Assembly: GCA_950097015.1 (NCBI GenBank)
Contig: CATNEN010000024.1
Span: 3,043,501-3,107,500 of the forward strand
DNA from: Macrostomum hystrix
Taxonomy: Eukaryota > Platyhelminthes > Macrostomidae
Direction: 5' to 3'
Length of the DNA: 64,000 bases
The position numbers and the translations under genes were made by a program. Shown here in pieces: positions 26,627-38,964 of this stretch; position 1 is the first letter of the stretch, and each line of letters opens with the position of its first letter. The notes beneath the pieces are model-generated. The model was not told the origin of the DNA and searched no databases. It saw nothing but the letters and a program-made list of their open reading frames with translations.

Positions 26627-29600
26627 ATGAACGAGTCTTTGTTCAGCCTTGAATCCAACTCATCAATTAGCAACATAGACCTATGGGAACTGAAGCGCTC
26701 GACACCCATGCTTGTGTTCCTAGCCGCGGCCTATTCAATTGTTTTCACAATGTCCATAGTTGGAAACGCAGCTGTTATAGCGACCGTCTGCCGTATACCG
26801 TCCATGCATACCACAGTAAACTACCTGATCTGCAACCTCAGCTTGGCCGACATTCTCATGACTATTTTCTGCCTACCATTGAACTTTATTGCGAATACAT
26901 TTAGTCGTGAGTTACTCAATTGAATCACTCATTCTCTAAATATTCCAGTTCACTGAATGACCCACTCTGTAAATTACCCGCTCTATGAATGACCCACTCA
27001 CTGAATCACCCACAATCCAAATGACCCACTTTTAGAGTTACTCATTCTCTGAATGACATATTCTCTGAATGACATATTCTCTGAATGACATATTCTCTGA
27101 ATGACATATTCTCTGAATGACATATTCTCTGAATAACATTCTCTGAATGACATATTCTCTGAATGACATATTCTCTGAATGACATATTCTCTGAATGACA
27201 TTCTCTGAATGACATATTCTCTGAATGACATATTCTCTGAATGACATATTCTCTGAATGACATAATATCTGAATGACATATTCTCTGAATGACATAATCT
27301 CTGAATGACATATTCTCCGAATGACATATTCTCTGAATGACATATTCTCTGAATGACATATTCTCTGAATGACATATTCTCTGAATGACATATTCTCTGA
27401 ATGACATATTCTCTGAATGACATATTCTCCGAATGACATATTCTCTGAATGACATATTAGCTCTAAATGACATATTCTCTGAATGACATTCTCTGAATGA
27501 CATATTCTCTGAATGACATATTCTCTGAATGACATATTCTCTGAATGACATATTCTCTGAATGACATATTCTCTGAATGACATAATATCTGAATGACATA
27601 TTCTCTGAATGACATATTCTCTGAATGACATATTCTCCGAATGACATATTCTCTGAATGACATTCTCTGAATGACATATTCTCTGAATGACATATTCTCT
27701 GAATGACATATTCTCTGAATGACATATTCTCTGAATGACATATTCTCTGAATGACATATTCTCTGAATGACATATTCTCTGAATGACATATTCTCTGAAT
27801 GACATAATATCTGAATGACATATTCTCTGAATGACATATTCTCTGAATGACATATTCTCTGAATGACATATTCTCTGAATGACATATTCTCTGAATGACA
27901 TATTCTCTGAATGACATATTCTCTGAATGACATATTCTCTGAATGACATTCTCTGAATGACATATTCTCTGAATGACATTCTCTGAATAACATATTCTCT
28001 GAATGACATATTCTCTGAATGACATTCTCCGAATGACATATTCTCTGAATGACATATTCTCTGAATGACATATTCTCTGAATGACATATTCTCTGAATGA
28101 CATATTCTCTGAATGACATATTCTCTGAATGACATATTCTCTGAATGACATAATATCTGAATGACATATTCTCTGAATGACATATTCTCCGAATGACATA
28201 TTCTCTGAATGACATTCTCTGAATGACATATTCTCTGAATGACATATTCTCTGAATGACATATTCTCTGAATGACATATTCTCTGAATGACATATTCTCT
28301 GAATGACATATTCTCTGAATGACATATTCTCTGAATGACATATTCTCTGAATGACATATTCTCTGAATGACATATTCTCTGAATGACATAATATCTGAAT
28401 GACATATTCTCTGAATGACATATTCTCTGAATGACATATTCTCTGAATGACATTCTCTGAATGACATATTCTCTGAATGACATTCTCTGAATGACATATT
28501 CTCTGAATGACATATTCTCTGAATGACATATTCTCTGAATGACATATTCCCTGAATGACATATTCTCTGAATGACATATTCTCTGAATGACATATTCTCT
28601 GAATGACATATTCTCTGAATGACATAATATCTGAATGACATATTCTCTGAATGACATAATATCTGAATGACATATTCTCTGAATGACATATTCTCTGAAT
28701 GACATATTCTCTGAATGACATATTCTCTGAATGACATTCTCTGAATGACATATTCTCTGAATGACATATTCTCTGAATGACATATTCTCCGAATGACATA
28801 TTCTCTGAATGACATATTCTCTGAATGACATATTCTCCGAATGACATATTCTCTGAATGACATATTAGCTCTAAATGACATATTCTCTGAATGACATTCT
28901 CTGAATGACATATTCTCTGAATGACATATTCTCTGAATGACATATTCTCTGAATGACATATTCTCTGAATGACATTCTCTGAATGACCCACTTTCTGAAT
29001 GACTCATTCTCTAAAAGACCAGTTTTTCAAATGACTGGATCTCCGACTTCGAAAGAAAAAAAGATGAGATTTAAAGCCAAAAATGTTTTAAGGCCTGTTC
29101 TGATGAGCATGAAATTTCGTCATTGCATTTCAAAACTATATTTAGAAACAGACTGACAAACCGCAAGCGTTTGACGATAAAAAATAAAATATTCTATATC
29201 GAAATCTCACATCTGCCGATCATCAAGATTTTGTCAGACTCTGTTCTGAAACAGCGGATTGAGTTACAGCTACGTGAGGATTTCAGGATTTCTTATCCGA
29301 TCCGATCAGTGAACTCTCAGAACTGATCCTCACGGAAATGAAATCCTCACAACCACAGCAGCACAGACTTGGTAGATTTCAAATTTAAATTTAATAAAAA
29401 AATTGCCGAATTGGTTCAATGATCAACTTTTGTTAGCAGAAAACTTATATACCTAATGCTTGTACTTTTTGCCACTTGATTCCCCTACGAAAATCGTTGA
29501 ATATCTCGACGATGTTTTGTGACTCTGGAAGTTGTTTCATCGGATTGAGTGGACACTTTTAGCCCCGTGTTCCAGTCAAAAGACCACAGGAGGCGAATTT

Positions 29601-32600
29601 CTTAAGTACAACATTTTTCATTTTTTCTGTATCTCCCAGAATATTCACTAATCGCCATGAAAATAGATGGACTACAACTTTCCGCTCTATCCGATCAAAC
29701 AACTTCCGGTATCCCAAAACATCGGTATCGTCAAGATATTCAACGATTCTAGTCGGGGTGTCTGGTGGCAACACAGGCATAATTACACTGCTCACAAAAT
29801 TTTATCATGTAAATCGCTGAATAATCACTGACGATGTTGACGTCGGACGGCTTTGAAAGTTGGTTCATCGTATAGGGCGGAAAATGATGATCACTGACGA
29901 TGTTGACGTCGGACAGCTTTGAAAGTTGGTTCATCGTATAGGGCGGAAAATGCTGATCACTGACGATGTCGACGTCGGACGGCTTTGAAAGTTGGTTCAT
30001 CGTATAGGGCGGAAAATGCTGATCACTGACGATGTTGACGTCGGACGGCTTTGAAAGTTGGTTCATCGTATAGGGCGGAAAATGATGATCACTGATGGCG
30101 GACTTTCACGAAAATCGGTCATTCTGTTTCGGAGCTGTCGTGAAGTAGGCAGCGGGTATTGAGATACCCTTGTGGTCTTAAGCAGCTATTTTTCGAGTGC
30201 ATGATTCGTATAACCACTTATTTGAGCATCACACAAACACCAAAAATGAGTCAAATGATGACACTGTGATTGAGCCTTGACTGGTAGGTACTTAGAATCA
30301 TACTAACATAGCTGTGTACATATGCACCTGAATTGCTCACCGTCTGGCAGTGTAACCCTCATGAGTTCAAATGTCCGGGCTTGCCTTCAATTAGCCTTCT
30401 GAATTAAGCTCAGGGACCATGGTACTATAGAGTCAAACATTGACCTACCCATATTGCAATTATCAAACAGTGATCTAGGACACTCCTCAGGCAATGAATT
30501 AATGTCAAAATGCAATATCACCTGCCGTGCGCTTGCTTCTGTTTTATAATTTACCTTACTTTCTTACTTCTCCGGGAATGATTCTGCAGTGCAAGGCAAC
30601 CCGGAGAGAAATCGCAGCTGATATTTATTTTTCAGAAATTAGTCTCCAGCAGCTAGTCGGGTTCCGCCTCTGGCAGTCATAATTAAAGCCGGTTGGTTGG
30701 AATTCTAAAAGAAACGGCAGCCACGTGGCGTAATTGCCTGGCGTGTATCCGACACAGGGCCTCCAATTTTGAAGACAAGACAAGAAGAGCTGGCACAGAC
30801 GAGCCAGCTTCTTGGCGAATCAGTGCGAGCGCATTAATCTGTGCCTCAGATTCGAGTCAGATCATGAGGACGATCTGTTGTCTCACTCTAGCGCGGTAAT
30901 CTCCTGATTGATGAAGACCGGAGAGCCAGCAGTTCACAGCCGGTTGCAGCCAGCAGTAATTGCATCGATTACTTGCTCGGCAATTCTTGTTCCGCGCATG
31001 CAAGCCCGCCCCCAAGAGAAATTAGGAAGGCTCACAAAACAGCGAAACTGGCTCCAATGTGCTGCTGTCGGCAGGCTAACTATAGCTTCAGTAGCTATGC
31101 AAGGATGCTAATTTACTTGGTGGCTTATCCTAGATCATCGTCACTCACAGGCCAAATATATTGGGCTCCGTGCAATTTGACAAAAAACTAATTTCTGCGG
31201 ACTTTTAAATAGAAATATTTCATATTGCACGTGCAACTTGAGAGCGGTATCCACATCACGTGACACAGTCTCCACATTGTTCTCATCATGTGACACAGTC
31301 TCCACATTGTTCTCATCATGTGACACAGTCTCCACATTGTTCTCATCACGTGACGCAGTCTCCACATTGTTCTCATCATGTGACGCAGTCTCCACATTGT
31401 TCTCATCATGTGACACAGTCTCCACATTGTTCTCATCATGTGACACAGTCTCCACATTGTTCTCATCATGTGACACAGTCTCCACATTGTTCTCATCATG
31501 TGACACAGTCTACACATTGTTCTCATCATGTGACACAGTCTCCACATTGTTCTCATCATGTGACACAGTCTACACAGTGTCCACAAAGCTTGAAGTCACT
31601 ATAGCATCAAAAAAATAGGCCCATTAATCTTTTTTCAGACTGGGTGACTGGCCGAGTTCTCTGCAAGGCGATGCCCTACCTTCAAGGAGTCGCTGTGGCC
31701 GCTTCTGTCACAACCCTGAGTAGCATCGCATTTGACAGGTGAGTCACGTCTCACTAATAGTTCTCACCAATTGGGCACTGAATAGTTCTATTTTAAAGAT
31801 GTGTGAGCCTAACATGTCTAACCTGTCTAACAGATTGAGAACCTGTTTATCAGATTGGGTACCTGTCCAACAGATTGGGTACCTGTCCAACAGATTGGGT
31901 ACCTGTCCAACAGATTGGGTACCTGTCCAACAGATTGCGTACCTGTCCAACAGATTGGGCATCTGTCCAACAGATTGGGTACCTGTTTATCAGATTGGGT
32001 ACCTGTCCAACAGATTGGGTACCTGTCCAACAGATTGGGTACCTGTCCAACAGATTGGGTACCTGTCCAACAGATTGGGTACCTGTCCAACAGATTGGGT
32101 ACCTGTCCAACAGATTGGGTACCTGTCCAACAGATTGGGTACCTGTCCAACAGATTGGGTACCTGTCCAACAGATTGGGTACCTGTCCAACAGATTGGGT
32201 ACCTGTCCAACAGATTGGGTACCTGTCCAACAGATTGGGTACCTGTCCAACAGATTGGGTACCTGTCCAACAGATTGGGTACCTGTCCAACAGATTGGGT
32301 ACCTGTCCAACAGATTGGGTACCTGTCCAACAGATTGGGTACCTGTCCAACAGATTGGCAATTTATCTAACAAATTAGGATCCGTTTCTAACAGATTGGC
32401 AACCTGTCTATCAGAAAAAAATCTGAGCCTAATCGATTCTGGCACAAAAAATCACCAGTTGAGGAACACTGGAAACTTTAAAAATATTTTTCCTGTTGCT
32501 ACCCTTGAACAATGGTCCACCCAGATACCTGGCTGTTTGTCGGCCATTGCGTCGGCACTTCACCAAGACGCAGACTTTGGCCTTCATCGCTATCCTGTGG

Positions 32601-35600
32601 ACCTACGTGTCGTTGGTGCTACTGCCATGGGCCATCAATTATGATCTTGTAATGATCAGCAGGGGGAACCGGAGCCACCTGATGTGCTTGAACACAATGA
32701 GACCCGAGAACAACAGGGCGTTCCAGTACGGCGTGATCTTCGCCCTGCTGTACGCTGCGCCTCTCGTCTTTATAGCCGCCTGCTACGGCCTCGTGGCTCG
32801 CAAGCTCAGCAGCAGGACGGCCGTCAAGAGGGAGCTCTACCTCAGAAGGTGAGCACCACAGCGTTCAAATCAGGAACATTAACATTAAAACAGCCTACAC
32901 CCGCCACCCCATTATAGCAGCCTACACCGCCACCCCATCACAGTAGCAAACACTGCCACCCCATTATAGCAGCCTACACCGCCACCCCATTATAGCAGCC
33001 TACACCGCCACCCCATTATAGCAGCCTACACCGCCACCCCATCACAGTAGCAAACACTGCCACCCCATTATAGCAGCCTACACCGCCACCCCATTATAGC
33101 AGCCTACACCGCCACCCCATCACTGTAGCAAACACTGCCACCCCATTATAGCAGCCTACACCGCCACCCCATTATAGCAGCCTACACCGCCACCCCATCA
33201 CTGTAGCAAACACTGCCACCCCATTATAGCAGCCTACACCGCCACCCCATTATAGCAGCCTACACCGCCACCCCATCACTGTAGCAAACACTGCCACCCC
33301 ATTATAGCAGCCTACACCGCCACCCCATTATAGCAGCCTACACTGCCACCCCATCACTGTAGCAAACACTGCCACCCCATTATAGCAGCCTACACCGCCA
33401 CCCCATTATAGCAGCCTACACCGCCACCCCATTATAGCAGCCTACACCGCCACCCCATTATAGCAGCCTACACCGCCACCCCATCACTGTAGCAAACACT
33501 GCCACCCCATTATAGCAGCCTACACCGCCACCCCATTATAGCAGCCTACACCGCCACCCCATCACAGTAGCAAACACTGCCACCCCATTATAGCAGCCTA
33601 CACCGCCACCCCATTATAGCAGCCTACACCGCCACCCCATCACTGTAGCAAACACTGCCACCCCATTATAGCAGCCTACACCGCCACCCCATCACTGTAG
33701 CAAACACTGCCACCCCATTATAGCAGCCTACACCGCCACCCCATTATAGCAGCCTACACCGCCACCCCATTATAGCAGCCTACACCGCCACCCCATTATA
33801 GCAGCCTACACCGCCACCCCATCACAGTAGCAAACACTGCCACCCCATTATAGCAGCCTACACCGCCACCCCATTATAGCAGCCTACACCGCCACCCCAT
33901 CACTGTAGCAAACACTGCCACCCCATTATAGCAGCCTACACCGCCACCCCATTATAGCAGCCTACACCGCCACCCCATCACAGTAGCAAACACTGCCACC
34001 CCATTATAGCAGCCTACACCGCCACCCCATTATAGCAGCCTACACCGCCACCCCATCACTGTAGCAAACACTGCCACCCCATTATAGCAGCCTACACCGC
34101 CACCCCATCACTGTAGCAAACACTGCCACCCCATTATAGCAGCATACACCGCCAACACATCACAGCAGCAAACACCGCCACCCGAATTTAGCAAACGACA
34201 CCCGCCACCCCATTATAGCAGCCTAGACCGCCACCCCATTATAGCAGCTTAGACCGCCACCCCAATTTAGCAGCCGACACCCGCCACCCCATTATAGCAG
34301 CCTACACCGCCACCCCATCACAGTAGCAAACACTGCCACCCCATTATAGCAGCCTACACCGCCACCCCATTATAGCAGCCTACACCGCCACCCCATCACT
34401 GTAGCAAACACTGCCACCCCATTATAGCAGCCTACACCGCCACCCCATCACTGTAGCAAACACTGCCACCCCATTATAGCAGCATACACCGCCAACACAT
34501 CACAGCAGCAAACACCGCCACCCGAATTTAGCAAACGACACCCGCCACCCCATTATAGCAGCCTAGACCGCCACCCCATTATAGCAGCTTAGACCGCCAC
34601 CCCAATTTAGCAGCCGACACCCGCCACCCCATTATAGCAGCCTAGACCGCCACCCCATTACAGCAGCCTACACCAACCACCTCATTATACGAGTAGAAGC
34701 CTACACCGCCACCCCATCACAGCAGCCTACACCAACCACCTCATTATACGAGTAGCAGCCTACACCGCCACCCCATCACAGCAGCCTACACCCACCCCCT
34801 CATTATACGAGTAGCAGCCTACACCGCCACCCCATCACAGCAGCCTACACCCACCCCCTCATTATACGAGTAGCAGCCTACACCCCCCACCCCATTGTAG
34901 CAGCCTGTACCCTCCACCCCATAATTGCAGCCTCTACCCACCACCCCATCACAGCAGCCTCCACCCACCATCCCATTAGATCAGCGTCCACCCACCACCC
35001 CATCATTGGGGCCTAGCCTTCACCCGACACCCCATCACAGAATTCTTCGCAGATTGCACCTAAAATATTCCTTTTGGTTATATAGTATCTGGGAAAATCT
35101 GTTACTTCCAATTAAAGCAGCTAGTTGAAGCAAATCTTATTTAGATTGGCTAGTGCCAAAACAAATCTCGGTAAACATATTTTTGTTTGAAGAAAGTTCA
35201 ATTCAGGCCAGATTTTTCCCGCCGCATTGATGCTTTGTCAATAATTTGCACGCACCAGTTTCTGTGTGGGACAGATAGGACAGATAGGACATTACTCACG
35301 AGGCTATCAGAACTAAGTCCAGGTTCTAGGTCAGCCAAATGGCCCTCATAACATATTGCGCTGTGATTGATTTTCGTCTTGATGAGCTGTTGACAGCTGC
35401 AGGAAAGCTGTGCGTGGGAGTTCAGTGCGAGCCCTCACGTCTTCCATTAACTAGTAAATATTCCCAAAAGATACATCGTTTATTAGGTAGGACCATATTT
35501 TCTGTAGAATGTTTTTTACAAGTAACATTTTTGAACGCTGCTACTTTAGCAAGTTTCTCAGCAACAGGCTGATCTGTTTAACCCTCCGGTGAAATCGAAA

Positions 35601-38568
35601 AAAAATAAAATCGTCCGACAGAATCTCCGATTTATTTATCAAGCGAATGCAATATCCATAGTGGAACTTGGAAACTGGAAATATATGGGGAAAGCTAGCC
35701 CAGCTAAAATATCCCATTTGGGATCAGCGAGCCGAATATCCTCCTTGGATTAGCCACGCAGTTTCTGTCGGTGCCAAATTATTAATCACCATGCAGCCAT
35801 GCCTCTATAGATGCACGCCACAGCAGTCAATTGTGTCTTTTGGCTCTAGCTTCAGCCAAAACTGCAACAATATTTTACAATCCGAAAGTTAAAATCCAAC
35901 AGACCCACTGCTGTAAGCATTGAAATCTTATAAGCTGAGCCGTTGCCAACGACAACAACAATAATAATATTCCCAGCGGGGCTGTGGGCAGGACTGGGGT
36001 ACGCTTTCGCGACTGACGACCCGCACGAAGCGGGTACAAAACACGGATATGTGGCGCAGGCAGCCACTCATTCAGGGTAGTACACCTGCGTTGGTTGGCC
36101 TTCAAAGTCGTAAATTGCTTGACAAGCCTCTTAAGCCTTCTCGCCGCGGAATCTAACTCAGGTACTTCGGTGTCAGAGTTAGAGAGATTTGGTGGTCCGA
36201 CATTAACCCCCCTCCATACAAAACCATTTGACAGTCTACCATAAAACAGTTAAGAAATATTTTCATGAGGGCTGTGGGCAATGGCACATCATTTGGTGAC
36301 GCTAGACCCGCAGCCAGCGAGGAGGCAATTCTGCCCATTCCGCTGACTACTGAGCACACACGCACACAGCTGTGTACATCTGCCCTGACTTTCACCGGTC
36401 AGGGCAGGGCGCACTCTCACTTTGCCAAATAAATGTGGCCTCGCCGTGGATTCGAGCTGATGGACCTTGGTGCGAGAGGCAAACGCGTCAGACCGCTCTG
36501 CCATTCACCCCATCGACAATCTTCCATGTCAGAATCTTCCAGGCTAACGCGTCAGACCGCTCTGCCATTCACCCCATCGACAATCTTCCATGTCAGAATC
36601 TTCCAAGCTAACGCGTCAGACCGCTCTGCCATTCACCCCATCGACAATCTTCCATGTCAGAATCTTCCAGGCTAACGCGTCAGACCGCTCTGCCATTCAC
36701 CCCATCGACAATCTGCCATGTCAGAATCTTCCAGGCAAACGCGTCAGACCGCTCTGCCATTCACCCCATCGACAATCTGCCATGTCAGAATCTTCCAGGC
36801 AAACGCGTCAGACCGCTCTGCCATTCACCCCATCGACAAACTGCCATGTCAGAATCTTCCAGGCAAACGCGTCAGACCGCTCTGCCATTCACCCCATCGA
36901 CAATCTTCCATGTCAGAATCTTCCAGGCAAACGCGTCAGACCGCTCTGCCATTCACCCCATCGACAATCTGCCATGTCAGAATCTTCCAGGCTAACGCGT
37001 CAGACCGCTCTGCCATTCACCCCATCGACAATCTTCCATGTCAGAATCTTCCAGGCTAACGCGTCAGACCGCTCTGCCATTCACCCCATCGACAATCTTC
37101 CATGTCAGAATCTTCCAGGCAAACGCGTCAGACCGCTCTGCCATTCACCCCATCGACAATCTTCCATGTCAGAATCTTCCAGGCAAACGCGTCAGACCGC
37201 TCTGCCATTCACCCCATCGACAATCTGCCATGTCAGAATCTTCCAGGCAAACGCGTCAGACCGCTCTGCCATTCACCCCATCGACAATCTGCCATGTCAG
37301 AATCTTCCAGGCAAACGCGTCAGACCGCTCTGCCATTCACCCCATCGACAATCTGCCATGTCAGAATCTTCCAGGCAAACGCGTCAGACCGCTCTGCCAT
37401 TCACCCCATCGACAATCTGCCATGTCAGAATCTTCCAAAGTGATTTAGCTGACAACCGCAGTCGTAAAATACAATACTATATTATTTAGCAAGAGTTTCG
37501 GCTGCATTGCAAACTATATGATGAGTACTATTAGTAGTTTACACGCATCATGTACATCGGCAACTTCAGATCCAGCGGAGCGCAAGGTCGGCTGCAAATG
37601 CGCCGCCTAGTGAAGATGCTGGCCACTGTTGTGGCAATCTTCGCCCTCTCCTGGCTGCCCCTGCACCTGGTGGCTCTGTTGTACTTTTTCTCCTCTCTGG
37701 CGGACCTGTTCCGCCGCCTGGAGCCCTGGCTGCCGGTGATTCAATGGCTGGCCATCAGCAATTGCTGCGTGAATCCCTGGATCTACTGCGCCTTCAGCAG
37801 TACATACAGGGCCAACTTCTTCAGCACTCTGCGCTGCGTGAGCCTTGTGTCTTTCGCTGCAATTATTACTCAGTAGTAGGATGGTGGGACCTTGCTGCAA
37901 AAAAAGAAAAGTTCTTACCATTACACATACTGCTTCGATCATTAATACATGTACTTTTTCAAGCCTAAGAGTTTATTGATCTGTCTAACAGGTTGAGTGA
38001 TCTGTCTAACAGGTTGAGTGATCTGTCTAACAGGTTGAGTGATCTGTCTAACAGGTTGAGTGATCTGTCTAACAGGTTGAGTGATCTGTCTAACAGGTTG
38101 AGTGATCTGTCTAACAGGTTGAGTGATCTGTCTAACAGTTTGAGTGATCTGTCTAACAGGTTGAGTGATCTGTCTAACAGGTTGAGTGATCTGTCTAACA
38201 GGTCGCGTCTGGCTTCGCTTAAGTTCCTAAGCTCGAATTCGCAGCGAGACCAAAGTTATTAGGGGCTTATCAAGGAGAAAAGGCTCGGTACTGCAGCAAT
38301 TTGGGCCAATAAGTGCCAACCCCGTGACGCCCTCTTTCATCAGCTGGACCTGCCGCAGGCGCCGAAGTCAGGTAGAAGCAGCTTCCCGAGGCTGCACCAC
38401 GCCAGGGGGTCAGCGCAGCGCAGGAGCAGCTCCCGAGGCGGGCTGCCGGCAGCGGTCGAGTCTGGCAGCCGCATCAGCATGGCGGAGCTCGGCGGCCGGG
38501 TGAGCAGTCGGCGGAGGCGAGGACATCGAGTTCGACGAAAGCGATCAGAATCCGCGGCTTTTCCATAG
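26627..38568 (+). CDS. rhodopsin-family neuropeptide GPCR (NPFF/SIFamide/orexin-receptor-like)
   Basis: Seven-transmembrane receptor at the plasma membrane, probably for an amidated neuropeptide. Exons: 26627-26906, 31639-31738, 32525-32848, 37570-37837, 38344-38568. All have GT-AG borders and matching phases, giving 398 residues. The N-terminus has N-glycosylation sites (NES, NSS). TM1 has GN; TM2 has NLSLAD. TM3 starts with [12 protein letters not shown] and ends in DRYLAV. The partner cysteine is in LMCLN of loop 2, TM6 is FALSWLPLH, and TM7 is [12 protein letters not shown]. Loop 3 is short. The C-terminal exon encodes a basic, Ser-rich tail ending [10 protein letters not shown]. The [10 protein letters not shown] stretch followed by the DRY motif is most like the SIFamide/NPFF/orexin receptor group, but the ligand cannot be read from sequence. 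The four introns all contain different tandem arrays. Confidence 0.92.
27041..28990. repeat. 16-bp minisatellite in GPCR intron 1, about 120 copies
   Basis: Unit CTGAATGACATATTCT (16 bp), with 14-bp GAATGACATTCTCT units and ATAATATCTG variants. A unique variant CATATTAGCTCTAAATGAC occurs at 27453 and again at 28861, exactly 1,408 bp (88 units of 16) apart and with partly matching flanks, so blocks of the array have been duplicated. All three minus-strand frames are open because 48 bp of the repeat holds no stop; they are not genes. Confidence 0.95.
29470..30170. mobile_element. interspersed repeat family C with internal 66-bp tandem units
   Basis: Shares AGTTGTTTCATCGGAT followed by GAGTGGACA and CCGTGTTC with 59460-59600. 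Its right end (CACGAAAATCGGTCATTCTG and CTGTCGTGAAGTAGGCAGCG) is the reverse complement of 63702-63770 and of 58696-58762. Inside, four 66-bp units start at 29826, 29892, 29958 and 30024, with a fifth start at 30090; each has GACGATGTTGACGTCGGACG and GTTGGTTCATCGTATAGGGC. No protein was recognised. The class is unknown. Confidence 0.7.
30171..31255. other. GPCR intron 1, no further feature
   Basis: Mixed-composition intron sequence. Short open frames at 30693-31191 show no recognisable domain or splice context. Nothing else was found. Confidence 0.4.
31256..31580. repeat. 30-bp minisatellite, about 11 copies, in GPCR intron 1
   Basis: Unit of GTGACACAGTCTCCACATTG plus TTCTCATCAT. Most units carry TCATGTGA and two (31257, 31347) carry the palindrome TCACGTGA. 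The array ends about 60 bp before exon 2. Confidence 0.95.
31835..32400. repeat. 20-bp satellite in GPCR intron 2, about 28 copies
   Basis: Unit ACCTGTCCAACAGATTGGGT in an unbroken 20-bp register; edge units are diverged (TTTATCAG, TCTAACAG). It fills most of the 786-bp intron. It is homologous to the 21-bp array in intron 4 of the same gene. Confidence 0.96.
32890..34960. repeat. 26-bp satellite in GPCR intron 3 with trimeric higher-order unit
   Basis: Three 26-bp unit types form a 78-bp trimer: CAGCCTACACCGCCACCCCA+TTATAG, the same core with TCACTG, and TAGCAAACACTGCCACCCCA+TTATAG. The array begins about 40 bp after exon 3. A 340-bp segment is duplicated: the rare unit AGCATACACCGCCAACACAT occurs at 34141 and at 34481, followed by the same series of diverged units. 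Beyond 34640 the units degrade (ATTATACGAGTAG variants). Confidence 0.94.
35000..35955. other. GPCR intron 3, no further feature
   Basis: Unique-looking intron sequence between the 26-bp satellite and the SINE cluster. No exon or repeat was recognised. Confidence 0.4.
35960..36175 (-). mobile_element. diverged SINE related to family A
   Basis: Retains GCGGGGCTGTGGGCA at the tail side, an AATAATAAT tail, GGTTGGCCTTCAAAGTCGTAAA and CTTCTCGCCGCGGAATC in the same order as family A, with internal deletion. Orientation is minus. Older or a distinct subfamily. Confidence 0.6.
36266..36515 (-). mobile_element. SINE family A, internally shortened, head joined to a tandem array
   Basis: Plus-strand landmarks GAGGGCTGTGGGCAATGGCA, CCAGCGAGGAGGCAATTCTG, GTGGCCTCGCCGTGGATTCG and AGACCGCTCTGCCA occur in family order. 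Read on the minus strand, TGGCAGAGCGG is a perfect RNA polymerase III A box. The head flows directly into the 64-bp array that follows. Confidence 0.85.
36480..37437. repeat. 64-bp satellite, about 15 copies, seeded by a SINE A box
   Basis: Each 64-bp unit contains AACGCGTCAGACCGCTCTGC (the reverse complement of the SINE A-box region) and then flank sequence CATTCACCCCATCGACAATC and CATGTCAGAATCTTCCAGG. The first unit is the head of the SINE at 36266-36515, so the array arose by tandem amplification of SINE head plus 3' flank. It lies in GPCR intron 3, about 130 bp before exon 4. Confidence 0.95.
37976..38205. repeat. 21-bp satellite in GPCR intron 4, about 11 copies
   Basis: Unit CTGTCTAACAGGTTGAGTGAT (21 bp, written here as CTGTCTAACAGG plus TTGAGTGAT). 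It shares CTGTC-AACAG-TTG-GT with the 20-bp array of intron 2. Confidence 0.95.
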
Positions 38569-38811
38569 CAACTGTTGCTATGGTGATTCAAGTGCAAATT
38601 TTCGGCTGTCATTGTACTTTCCGTTTCAGATTTTTATCAGACTCGTACTGTTGCTGTGGCAAACGGTACTCGGTTCTATATCACTGATCTGCCACCCGGC
38701 TCTCTGCGAACTAATACTTGCCACCTGTTGCCTTAGCAACAGACACTGCAATCTTAATGGGTCTCATAGCAAGGCTTTGAGTGCAAGAAATCAGAAATAA
38801 TTTTATGTAAA

Positions 38812-38817
38812 AATAAA
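38812..38817 (+). terminator. candidate polyadenylation signal of the GPCR gene
   Basis: AATAAA about 245 bp after the GPCR stop codon at 38566-38568; the region after it is AT-rich. Position only, no transcript evidence. Confidence 0.4.
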
Positions 38818-38964
38818 GACGATATACTTTTATGATAGTTTTATCCATCATTTTTGGCAAGCATGACAAGAAAATTGCAACAATCAACACAAAATATACT
38901 TCAAAACAGGTGAATGATTATACTACAAGTAATAAATATTTACACTCGATTTGTGTGTGCCATG

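Noticed and set aside
27038-29007. Frames of 500-650 codons rich in [16 protein letters not shown]
   Set aside because: 16-bp repeat translated in all frames; lies inside an intron of the GPCR on the opposite strand.
36433-37489. Plus-strand frames of 113-299 codons with [13 protein letters not shown] repeats
   Set aside because: Translation of the SINE-derived 64-bp array; shifting frames all stay open by repeat composition.
38340-38612. Minus-strand 90-codon frame
   Set aside because: Antisense of the GPCR C-terminal exon, which fits by splice phase and composition.
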